Assembly: GCA_964649415.1 (NCBI GenBank)
Contig: CAZYSK010000027.1
Location: 1 to 64,000, forward strand
Length of the DNA: 64,000 bases
Reading direction: 5' to 3'
From: CAZYSK01 sp964649415
GTDB taxonomy: Bacteria; Chloroflexota; Anaerolineae; B4-G1
Part shown: positions 46,414 to 55,100 of the stretch, piece after piece
How the letters are laid out: every line of letters begins with the position of its first letter
Numbering within the stretch: position 1 is the stretch's first letter
Translations under genes and position numbers: made by a program
Notes under the pieces: generated by a model
What the model saw: only the letters and a program-made list of their open reading frames with translations
Database searches by the model: none
What the model was told of the DNA's origin: nothing

Positions 46414-47667
46414 TTATCGACGTGGCAACGGTCCCCGCAGTGCCTGCACCAGCCGGCCGAACTCGCGCTCGGCGCGGCGGGGGTGCGTGAGGTTCAACGT
46501 GGACAGCATGCTGAGCCGGGTCGGCAGCCGAGCCTCGTCAATGGCCGCGATCTTGACCGGCAACAGGCGATAGGCCCCCTCCTGGATGCCCATCGTCTGC
46601 GCCAGGACGTTCTCGAAGTCGGCCATGTGGTCGGCCAGGTAGGCGTCCGACAGCACGAGCACCGTGCGCTTGGCCTGCCTGATGCCGCGCTCGACGTTCA
46701 CCACACGGGCCACGCCGGGCTGCTCGACGTCGCCCGAGACGGCGACGCGCAAGTGTAGAGACGCAAGATTTTGCGTCTCTACCAGGCGCGGCACCAGCGT
46801 GTCCCACACCCAGGTGGCGTCCGGCTCCCGATCCACGTAGCTGACGTAGGCGTCGTAGCGGAAGCCCTCCTCGTCCCTGGACACGACGCCCTTCTGGCCG
46901 CCAAGATAGAGGGCGACGGGGAAGTTCTCCTCCAGCTCGGCCTTGAAGATGGGATGCTGGCCGGACTGCCCGGCCGTGACCTTGGGTTGGACGTACTCGA
47001 ACAGGTCGAAGATGCGGATCAGGCCGTCGTCGCTGGCGATTCCGCCGCGCAGGCCCGCCAGCAGGTGCTGGGTGAAAAGGCTGTTTTCGGCGCCGGGCAG
47101 CACCCACGAGTACTCGGTGCTGCGCGAGGAGGCCAGGATGGCCCGCCCCCGCCCCTGCTTGAGCGCCTCGTAGTAGCGATCCGAGAAGCCCGCTTTCATA
47201 CCCGGCGCGGTGGCGTCCTTAGGCTGGCCGATGCCGGCGGAGTGACAGCAGTCGAGGAGGACGACCACCTTGCGGGCCGGGATGGCGCGCAGGGCTTCGG
47301 TGAACGCGTCTCCCGAGATGGCGGTCTTGTTCACGCGGTTGGGGACCACGTCCACCGGGAGCAGGTACTCCCCGGCGTAGGGACCCGTCTCGACCCGCCC
47401 GCCGTGGCCGGAGATGTAGAGGAAGGCGGTAGAGTCGGAATCGGTGGCCTCGGCCAGGCGCTTCAGGGCCGAGCGGATGCGCTCGGCAGTGGCTTCGCCG
47501 TCGAGCAGCAACTGCACGTTCTCCGGCGGGTAGGCGCAGTGCTGCGGGCCGACCAGCAGGTCGCGGATTCCGCGGGCGTCATTGAGGACGGTGGGCGGCA
47601 GCTTGTTGATCTGCTCGTAGTTGGCGATGCCGACCACGAGCGCGTAGGCGTTGTCCATTGCGGGCAT
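46414..47667 (-). CDS. Caspase-like peptidase fused to a TIR domain
   Basis: 417 residues. Residues about 5-250 are a peptidase C14/metacaspase-like domain with the catalytic His in YISGHGG (H88) and Cys in LLDCCHSAG (C141). From about 265 a TIR domain follows (YDAYVSYVDREP, VLSDAYLADHMADFENVL). Glu352 in that motif aligns with the catalytic Glu of TIR NADases. The same position is Thr in both upstream receptors. The start ATG at 47667 has GGAAGGAG and lies 23 bases after the receptor stop. A 28-bp palindrome (46755-46782) is inserted in frame (NLASLHLRV). Likely role: an effector recruited by TIR-TIR contact, causing proteolysis and perhaps NAD depletion. Confidence 0.9.
   Translation of the reverse strand: MPAMDNAYALVVGIANYEQINKLPPTVLNDARGIRDLLVGPQHCAYPPENVQLLLDGEATAERIRSALKRLAEATDSDSTAFLYISGHGGRVETGPYAGEYLLPVDVVPNRVNKTAISGDAFTEALRAIPARKVVVLLDCCHSAGIGQPKDATAPGMKAGFSDRYYEALKQGRGRAILASSRSTEYSWVLPGAENSLFTQHLLAGLRGGIASDDGLIRIFDLFEYVQPKVTAGQSGQHPIFKAELEENFPVALYLGGQKGVVSRDEEGFRYDAYVSYVDREPDATWVWDTLVPRLVETQNLASLHLRVAVSGDVEQPGVARVVNVERGIRQAKRTVLVLSDAYLADHMADFENVLAQTMGIQEGAYRLLPVKIAAIDEARLPTRLSMLSTLNLTHPRRAEREFGRLVQALRGPLPRR
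46755..46782. repeat. GTAGAGACGCAAGA palindrome in the TIR coding region
   Basis: A 28-bp perfect palindrome read in frame inside the TIR domain of the effector gene. Confidence 0.9.
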
Positions 47668-47690
47668 AGGCTTGCTCCTTCCCGTTATTC

Positions 47691-50600
47691 TCACTCCTTC
47701 TCCAGTGGCCACTGCCCACACGTCTTGCGATACGCCTGCCCGGGCAGGAATTGTTCCCACTCGGCCTGGCTCAGGTTGCGGCCAGCGACGCGACAGGCCA
47801 GGTCAATCAGCTCGTCCAGGTGCAGGTTCCACAGCCGGGCCGTTCCATCGTCACTGCCGGTGACCAACGCGTGGCCGTCAGGGCTGAAGACCACGGTACG
47901 GACGCTCCGTTCGTGGCCACGCAACACGACCGGCGCGGCGCCAAGGTCGGTCAGGTCCCACAGGCGAGCGGTGTTGTCCTCGCCGCCGGTAGCCAGCCAG
48001 CGACCGTCGGGACTGATGGCCAGGGCGACAATGCGTTTCTCGTGACTGCGCAAGACGATGGGTGCGGCGCTCAGGTCGTTCAGGTCTCGCAGGCGGGCGG
48101 TGTTGTCCGCGCCAGCGGTGACCAGCCATTGATTGTCTGGACTGATCGCTACGGCGAGAATGCGGTCCTCGTGACTGCGCAAAATGATGGGCGCAGCAGT
48201 CGGGTGGCTCAGGTCCCACAGGCGGGCGGTGGCATCCCAATCGCTGGCGGTGACCAGCCAGTGGCTGTCGGCGTCGATGGCGACAGTGGTGACGGGGTCA
48301 TCGCCGGCGCGCAGGACGACAGGCTCGGCGGCAGGATCGGCAGCGGTCAAGTCCCACACACGGGCCGTGTTGTCCTCGCTACCGGTGACCAACCAGTGGC
48401 CGTCAGGGCTGACGGCGACGGCGTGGACGGCAGACTCGTGGCCGCGCAGGACGCGAGGCGCGGCGGCCGGGTCTGCGGCGCTCAGGTCCCACAGACGGGC
48501 GGTGTGGTCGTCAAACTCGCCTCCGGTAGCCAGCCAATGGCCGTCAGGGCTGACGGCCATGGCAAAGATGCCCGACTCGTGGCCGCGCAAGACGATGGAC
48601 TCGGCGGCCGGGTCTGCGGCGCTCAGGTCCCACAGGCGGGCGGTGGCATCACCGCCGGCGGTGGCCAGCCAGCGGCTGTCAGGGCTGACGGCGACGGCAT
48701 AGATGCCCGACTCGTGACCGCGCAAGACGATGGACTCCGTGGCCGGGTCTGCGGCGGTCTGGCCTGCCTCCAGCAGGACCGGGAGATTCCACAACCGGGC
48801 AGTCGCATCGCTGCTGCCGGTGACCAGCCAGTGATCGTCAGGGCTGATGGCTGCGACGTTGATGAGGCTATCGTGTCCGCGCAACACGACCGGTGCGGCC
48901 GCCATATCCGCCGCGGCCGGGAGGTTCCACAGGCGGGCGGTATCGTCGTAGCTGCCGGTGACCAGCCAGTGGCCATCGGGGCTGATGGCAATGGCGCTGA
49001 CGCCAGACTCGTGACCGCGCAAGACAATGGGATCTGTGGCCGGGTCCGCCGCGGTCAGGTCCCACAGCCGGACCGTGGCATCCGCACTGCCGGTGGCCAG
49101 CCAGTGGCTGTCAGGGCTGACAGCGACGGCGCTGACGCCGGACGTGTGGCCACGCAAGATGATGGACCCGGCCGACGGGTTGGCGGCGCTCACGTCCCAC
49201 AGGCGGGCGGTATCGTCCTGAGCGCCGGTGACCACCCAGCGGCTGCCGGGACCAATGGCAATGGACTCGATGCCGGACTCGTGGCCGCGCAAGACGACAG
49301 GGGCGGCGGCCGGGTCCGCGGCCGCCAGGTCCCACAGGCGAGCGGTGGCATCCTCGCTGCCGGTGAGCAGCCAGCGACTGTCGGGGCTGATGGCGACGGT
49401 GGCGATGGGCTCATCATGGCCGCGCAGGACGATGGACTGGGCGGCCGGGTCTGCGGCACTCAGGTCCCACAGCCGGGCGGTGTGGTCGCCCTGCAGATCG
49501 CTCGCGGTGACCAACCAGCGGTTGTCCGGACTGATGGCGACGGCGCTGACGCCGGACGAGTGACCGCCCAGGGCAATCGGCTCGGCAGATGGGTCGGCGG
49601 CGGTCAGGTCCCACAAGTAGACAGCCCAGCCCTCACCGAGCTGCCCCATATGCAGCATCCCGCCCGCGTACAGAAGCCCGTCCGCGGTGACCAGCCAGTG
49701 GTCGTCAGTGCTGACGGCAATGGCGGTGATGGGGTGGAAGTGGCTGCGCAAGACAAGGGGCTCGGCAGCCGGGTCTGCGGCGCTCAGGTCCCACAGGCGG
49801 ACGGTGTAGTCCAGGCTGCCGGTGACCAGCCAGCGGTTGTCGTGGCTGATGGCGATGGCACTGATGCCCGACTCGTGGCCGCGCAATACGACGGGATCGG
49901 CCGCCGGGTCCGCGGCACTCAGGTCCCACAGGCGGGCGGTGGTATCCGCGCTGCCCGTGACCAGCCAGCGACTGTCGTGACTGATCGCGACGGCGGTGAT
50001 CGTATCCTCGTGGCCTCCCAGACCGCGCCCCCCGGTGTTTGCCAGTGCCCGCCGCAGGCTGTCTTCGGCCGCAGGCACGCGCGGCTCGCCCGTCCGGCTC
50101 GTAACAGCGAGCGCCTCGACGGCCAGGAGCAGCCCGCGCTGCAGACGTCCCGCTTCCCACGCAACCTGCGCCTGTTCGGCCAGTTCGAGCGCCGCCTGGC
50201 GACGGGTCTGCCGGTCGCGGTCCGCTGCCACGGTGGCTCGCGCGGCAGAGTTGGCCGTAGCAGTAGCCTCCACGGCCAGAGCCTGGGCCGTGCCGGTGGC
50301 CTGCGCCTGTTCCTCGCTGGTCCGCAGGCGACTCTGGACGACAACGACGATGACGATCAGGGCGGTGATAACCAAGACGCCCAGCACCCCTACCAGGCGG
50401 TTGCGCCGCCTCCGGGCCTGTTCCTCGTGCTGGGCCTCCCGGCTGGCCTCCACCAGGTCCCACAGGCGTTGACTGTAGCCCAGTTGGGCCGTCAGGGGCC
50501 CGGCCAGCCACTCTTGTACGGCGTCCAGTTCGGCCTCGTCGAGCCGGCCGCCGCCGGCCCGGGACTCCCAGCGGCGGCGTTCCCGCTCGGCTTCACGCCA

Positions 50601-52190
50601 TTCCCCGAACCACTTCTCCTTGGCCAGCCAACCTTCGATCAATGAATCGTGGGCCAGGTCCACCTGCCGGTCGCCCGTCCCCGTCTCCTCACCGGTGAGG
50701 GTCAGCAGGCGCTCCTTCGCCAGGTGATCGAGCGTCTCGTCCAGCAGATCGGCATCGTCGCCGACAGCGCGCAGGTCGGCCACCCGCAACTGGCGGCGCG
50801 TATCGGCCCGGCCCTGGCCGAACTGCAACAGCCGCAACAGGATGCGGCGGGCGACGGGCTCCTTCTCCGGCGGCAGGGAACCCACCGCCGCTCGGGCATG
50901 GTTGGCGATGGCCGCCTTCAAGTCTCGCACATCGTCGTAGGCGCTCGCGGGCAGGTAGCGGCGCTCCACCTTCTCCCACAAGAGCCGCAGCGTCTCCTGC
51001 ACGAACGGCAGAATGCCCGGTTCTCCCGCCGCGTCGTTCACCAGGCGCTCTACCAGCAGGGGGTCGAGGAACACCCCCTCTCGCTCGGCCGGCTTCTCGA
51101 TGGCCGCGCGCAGGGCCTGGCCCGCCAGGGGCTCCAGTTCATAGCGATGGCCCTTGATCTCCGGCCACAGAGACGGGTCCATCAGTTCGCCGTAGAAATC
51201 TGCACGGACGGTCAGCACGACGTAGCAATCAGTCGCCTTGACCAGGCGCAACAACGCATCCTGAAAAGGCTTGATATCCTCTTCACGCGCCTGCGTGAAG
51301 AGCTCCTCGAATTGGTCGACCACGAGGAGGAGTCGGTTGTCTGTGGTTCGTGGTGAGGCCCAGATGCCTGCATCCGCCAGGTCCGCCGAACGGACGTCTG
51401 CGTCCGCGCCGTCCGAGAAACCAGGTTTTCCATGCGATGGAACATCGCCAAAAACCTGGTTTCGAAGGTTGGCCGGGTCGCCATCGAGCGCGGCCGCCAG
51501 GGCCGCCACGGGTGCCTCGCCGGGGCGCAGCGTGCGCACCAGCCAACCTCCGGGGCCGAAGAGACCGCTCTCCCGCAGCGCCGGCACCAGTCCCGCGAAG
51601 ACCAGCGACGATTTGCCAATGCCGGAGCGACCGATGATAGCGACGAGAGGATACTTACTCAGCATGTGGAGGACTTGTTCCACGTCGCGCTCTCGCCCGA
51701 AGAAGCAATCTTTGTCCTCCCGCGAAAAGGTCTTCATGCCAGGATAGGGACAGGGCGGCCTGGCCGCCGGGGCAGGCACCGGGCGCTGCAACTCGGCGCA
51801 GAGGCGCTCCACGACCGCCGGCCATCGGGTGGGGTCCGTGGCGTCGAGCGCGGTGAGCATCGCCAGGCGGGACGACAGTTCGAGGGGCTGTAGGATGAGG
51901 GGAATGACGGGCCAGGTGTCGGTCTCCAGGCCGTAGGACTGGGCCAAGAGGTCGGTGAACTGGATGAAGCCCTCCGTCAGGTAGGCAGGAGACAGGACGA
52001 GCAGCGTGCGACGGCTTCCCTGAACTGCGCGCTCGAACTCCAGTAGGCGCGGCACGCCCAGAGCGAAGGCCGCCTCGGAGTGGCAGCGCACGCCCGCCTG
52101 GGTCAGGGCGTCCAGGAGGTAGCCCTCCACCCAGGCGCGGTCGGCGTCTGCGTAGGAGATGAACAGGTCATGAGCATGATCCCTGCTCAT
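47691..52190 (-). CDS. TIR - nSTAND NTPase - TM - 16 WD40 receptor (B)
   Basis: 1499 residues. TIR-like domain 7-135 (DLFISYADADRAW; VLSPAYLTEGFIQFTDLL, with Thr79 at the catalytic Glu site). nSTAND1 NTPase from about 147 (CPYPGMKTF, FFGRERDV) with Walker A IGRSGIGKSS at 186-195 and Walker B LLLVVDQFEELF near 288. A winged-helix region, a TM helix about 598-617 (VGVLGVLVITALIVIVVVV), a coil, then 16 WD40 repeats from about 723 with HExGIxAVAISPDxRWLVTG-type units. The C-terminal EWEQFLPGQAYRKTC tail is typical of this receptor class. The start overlaps the stop of receptor A as ATGA. Repeat-derived residues (KPGFSDGADADVRSADLA) sit before Walker B. Confidence 0.9.
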   Translation of the reverse strand: MSRDHAHDLFISYADADRAWVEGYLLDALTQAGVRCHSEAAFALGVPRLLEFERAVQGSRRTLLVLSPAYLTEGFIQFTDLLAQSYGLETDTWPVIPLILQPLELSSRLAMLTALDATDPTRWPAVVERLCAELQRPVPAPAARPPCPYPGMKTFSREDKDCFFGRERDVEQVLHMLSKYPLVAIIGRSGIGKSSLVFAGLVPALRESGLFGPGGWLVRTLRPGEAPVAALAAALDGDPANLRNQVFGDVPSHGKPGFSDGADADVRSADLADAGIWASPRTTDNRLLLVVDQFEELFTQAREEDIKPFQDALLRLVKATDCYVVLTVRADFYGELMDPSLWPEIKGHRYELEPLAGQALRAAIEKPAEREGVFLDPLLVERLVNDAAGEPGILPFVQETLRLLWEKVERRYLPASAYDDVRDLKAAIANHARAAVGSLPPEKEPVARRILLRLLQFGQGRADTRRQLRVADLRAVGDDADLLDETLDHLAKERLLTLTGEETGTGDRQVDLAHDSLIEGWLAKEKWFGEWREAERERRRWESRAGGGRLDEAELDAVQEWLAGPLTAQLGYSQRLWDLVEASREAQHEEQARRRRNRLVGVLGVLVITALIVIVVVVQSRLRTSEEQAQATGTAQALAVEATATANSAARATVAADRDRQTRRQAALELAEQAQVAWEAGRLQRGLLLAVEALAVTSRTGEPRVPAAEDSLRRALANTGGRGLGGHEDTITAVAISHDSRWLVTGSADTTARLWDLSAADPAADPVVLRGHESGISAIAISHDNRWLVTGSLDYTVRLWDLSAADPAAEPLVLRSHFHPITAIAVSTDDHWLVTADGLLYAGGMLHMGQLGEGWAVYLWDLTAADPSAEPIALGGHSSGVSAVAISPDNRWLVTASDLQGDHTARLWDLSAADPAAQSIVLRGHDEPIATVAISPDSRWLLTGSEDATARLWDLAAADPAAAPVVLRGHESGIESIAIGPGSRWVVTGAQDDTARLWDVSAANPSAGSIILRGHTSGVSAVAVSPDSHWLATGSADATVRLWDLTAADPATDPIVLRGHESGVSAIAISPDGHWLVTGSYDDTARLWNLPAAADMAAAPVVLRGHDSLINVAAISPDDHWLVTGSSDATARLWNLPVLLEAGQTAADPATESIVLRGHESGIYAVAVSPDSRWLATAGGDATARLWDLSAADPAAESIVLRGHESGIFAMAVSPDGHWLATGGEFDDHTARLWDLSAADPAAAPRVLRGHESAVHAVAVSPDGHWLVTGSEDNTARVWDLTAADPAAEPVVLRAGDDPVTTVAIDADSHWLVTASDWDATARLWDLSHPTAAPIILRSHEDRILAVAISPDNQWLVTAGADNTARLRDLNDLSAAPIVLRSHEKRIVALAISPDGRWLATGGEDNTARLWDLTDLGAAPVVLRGHERSVRTVVFSPDGHALVTGSDDGTARLWNLHLDELIDLACRVAGRNLSQAEWEQFLPGQAYRKTCGQWPLEKE
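51416..51463. repeat. Composite GAAACCAGG element in receptor B
   Basis: Outer GAAACCAGG arms with an inner CATGCGATGGAACATCGC stem-like insert, in frame before Walker B. GGACGTCTGCGTCCG repeats (51371-51406) adjoin it. Confidence 0.85.
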
Positions 52191-55100
52191 GGCTGGTTCT
52201 CCTCTGGGCAGGCATCCAGCGGCGTGTCCTCGCCGGGCGGGAGGTCAGGACAGGTGCAGCGGTAGGGCTGATCCCTGAAGTACATTCCCCACTCCTCCAG
52301 GGTCAGGTTGCGGGTGAGGCGCCCGCACGCCTGCGCGATCAAGTCCTCCGGCCTCCACAGCCACACCCGCGTCGTGCCGTCCCAGCCACCTGAAGCCAGC
52401 CACTGCCCGTCGGGGCTGAAGGCCACAAGCCCCACTTCATCCTCGTGCGCCATCCGGGCCACCTCTTCCCCGGTGGCAGCCTCCCACACGCGCACCGTGT
52501 TGTCCGCGCTCCCCGAAGCCAGCCAGCGGCCATCGGGACTGAAAGCCAGGGCGCGCACGCTGTGCTCAACATCCATCCGCGCCACCTCTCGCCCGGTGGC
52601 CGCTTCCCACACCTGTGCCTTGCCCGAACCACCTTCCGTAGATCCGCTCCCTGACGCCACCCACCGGCCGTCGGGACTGAAGGCCACGACATACACTCCA
52701 GACGCATAGGCGGACGCACGGTCACTATCCCCAACGTCCGCATCTTCGTGATCCATGCGGGCCACCTCCTGCCCGGTGGCCGCCTCCCACACCCGTACCT
52801 CGCCACGGTCACCCCGAACACCAAGCCATTCGCGACTCCCCGACGCCACCCACCGCCCGTCGGGACTGAAGTCCACGGCCACCACCGTCTCCCTATGTTC
52901 CATCCGGGCTATCTCTTCCCCGGTGGCCGTCTCCCACACCCGCGCCGTATTGTCACCACCCGACGCCAGCCACTGCCCATCGGGGCTGAAGGCCACGGCC
53001 CACACCGCGGCATCATGCACCATCCGGGCCACCTCCTCCCCAACGCCAGCGCCCGTGGTGAGCGCAGCCGAGATATCCCACACCCGCACTTCACCCGAAA
53101 AACCGCGCCAGGCTCCACTCGCCGACGCCAGCCGCTGCCCATCCGGGCTGAAGTCCACGGCCCACACCGGCAGCTCGTGCGCCATCCGGGCCACCTCCCC
53201 CCCGGTGGCGGCCTCCCACACCCGCACCTCACCAGGACCATCCGGGACCACGCCACTCGCCGACGCCACCCACTGCCCGTCGGGGCTGAAGGCCACATCC
53301 AGCAGCGCACCGTATTGCACCATCTGGGCCATCGCGTCCCCGGTGCTCGCCTCCCACACCTGCACCACGTCTTCGCCTCCCGCCGAGACGATCCGCTTTC
53401 CATCGGGACTCAACGCCATGGCACCTCCACCCGCGTGCCGGACCACCTGCCCACCCGGAGGCGCATCCCAGACCCGCGCTGTGCCGTCGCTGCTCGCCGA
53501 GGCCAGCCACTGCCCGTCGGGGCTGAAGGCCACGCTACGCACCTCATCCTCGTGCGTCAGCCGGCCCACCTCTTCCCCGGTGGCTGCATCCCAGACCTGC
53601 ACCGTGCCGTCCATACTGCCTGAGGCCACCCATCGCCCGTCAGGACTAAAGGTCACGGCTCGCACTTCCGCCTCAAGCTCTATCCGGGCCACCCTGCCCC
53701 ACGCCATGTATCGACCCCATACCTGTATTTCACCAGGACTGTCTGTCCCATCACCTCCCAGGGCCATCTGTCTCCCGTCGGGGCTGAAGACCACAGCGAC
53801 CACGTCGTTCTGCTCCATCCGGGTGTCCTCTTCCCACGACCGCGTGTCCCACACCCGCACCGTGTCTTGCCAGCGCTCGTCATCCCAGCCCACCGAGACC
53901 AACCACCATCCCTTGGGGCTGAAGTCGAAATCGGCTACCCCCTCGTGCTCCAGGCGGGCCACCGCCTCCCCGGTAGCCACATCCCATACCCGGACTATGT
54001 CACTCCCACCCATTGACGCCGCCCACCGACCGTCGGGACTGAAGACCAGAGGGTACCTGAGATCCTCATCCTCCAGCCAAGGCACCTGTTGGCCGGTGGT
54101 CGCCTCCCACACCCGCGCCGCGCCGTCCTCGTCCCGCGACACCACCCACCGTCCGTCGGGGCTGAAGGCCACGGCCCCACGATCCCAGTGCGGGACGCGG
54201 AATATCTCCTGCCCGGTGGCCGCCTCCCACACCCTCATGTCACCCTCCGGCGGGCCGTATCGCACGCAGCCCAGCGAGGCCACCAACCGTCCATCGGGGC
54301 TGAAGGCCACACCCCATATCTCGTGCTCGTGCTCCACGCGGGCCACTTCTCGCCCGGTGCGCGCCTCCCACACCCGCGCCGTGCCGACGCTGTCCCCTGA
54401 TGCCACCCACCGCCCGTCGGGACTGAAGGCCGCGCCTCTCGCTTCGGCCCCATCCTTGACCTGGGTGACCGGCAGCAATGCCAGCCCCCGGCGTAGCGCC
54501 TGGTCACCTTCCAACGTAGGCGCGCTGCGCAAGGATTCGGCTGCCAGCAGCACGCTTCGCGGGAGCAGACGTATCCCCTGCTCGCGCGCTTGCTCGGCCT
54601 GGGCCGCCAACTGGCGGGCCAGGGCGATCTGCGCCTGACGGTCGGCGCGGTCGCGCTCCGTCTCCGCGGTCTCTTGGGCGGCGACCGCCTCGGCGCGGGC
54701 GGTGGCCTCCGCCTCAGCCAGTTGCCGCTGTTCTATGGCATACGCCTGGGCCGTCGCCGCGGCGTCCTGCTGCTGCTGGGCTAGCTGGCTTTCCCGGTCG
54801 GCGATGGCCTCCAGATTCGCGGCGTTGCGCCGGGCGCTCCACAGGCCAATGACCAGGGCAACAATGACCAACGCCGCAATAGCGCCCAGGGCACCCAGGC
54901 GAAAACGGGTGGCGCGGCGCTGCTGTTCGGCCGCCTCTTCCTGAGCATCCCGGCTGGCATCCACCAACGCGGGCAGCGCCTCTCCGGTGCCCAGTTCGGC
55001 GGCGTCGGGGCTATCCAGCCAGCGCTCTGCCTCCAGCAACTCGACTTCATCCAGCAACCCACCGGCGCCCCGACCCAGCCGCACCCACTCCGCCGCCTTG

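Noticed and set aside
47820..50030. Regularly spaced repeats resembling a CRISPR array
   Set aside because: The period is about 130 bases and the units translate as WD40 repeats. No identical short repeats with unique spacers and no cas genes.
47751..50645. A 964-codon open frame antisense to the receptor B WD40 array
   Set aside because: It mirrors the repeated WD40 DNA and has no start signal or recognisable fold.
52755..54638. A 627-codon plus-strand frame opposite receptor A
   Set aside because: Ser/Pro/Thr-rich shadow of the WD40 repeats.
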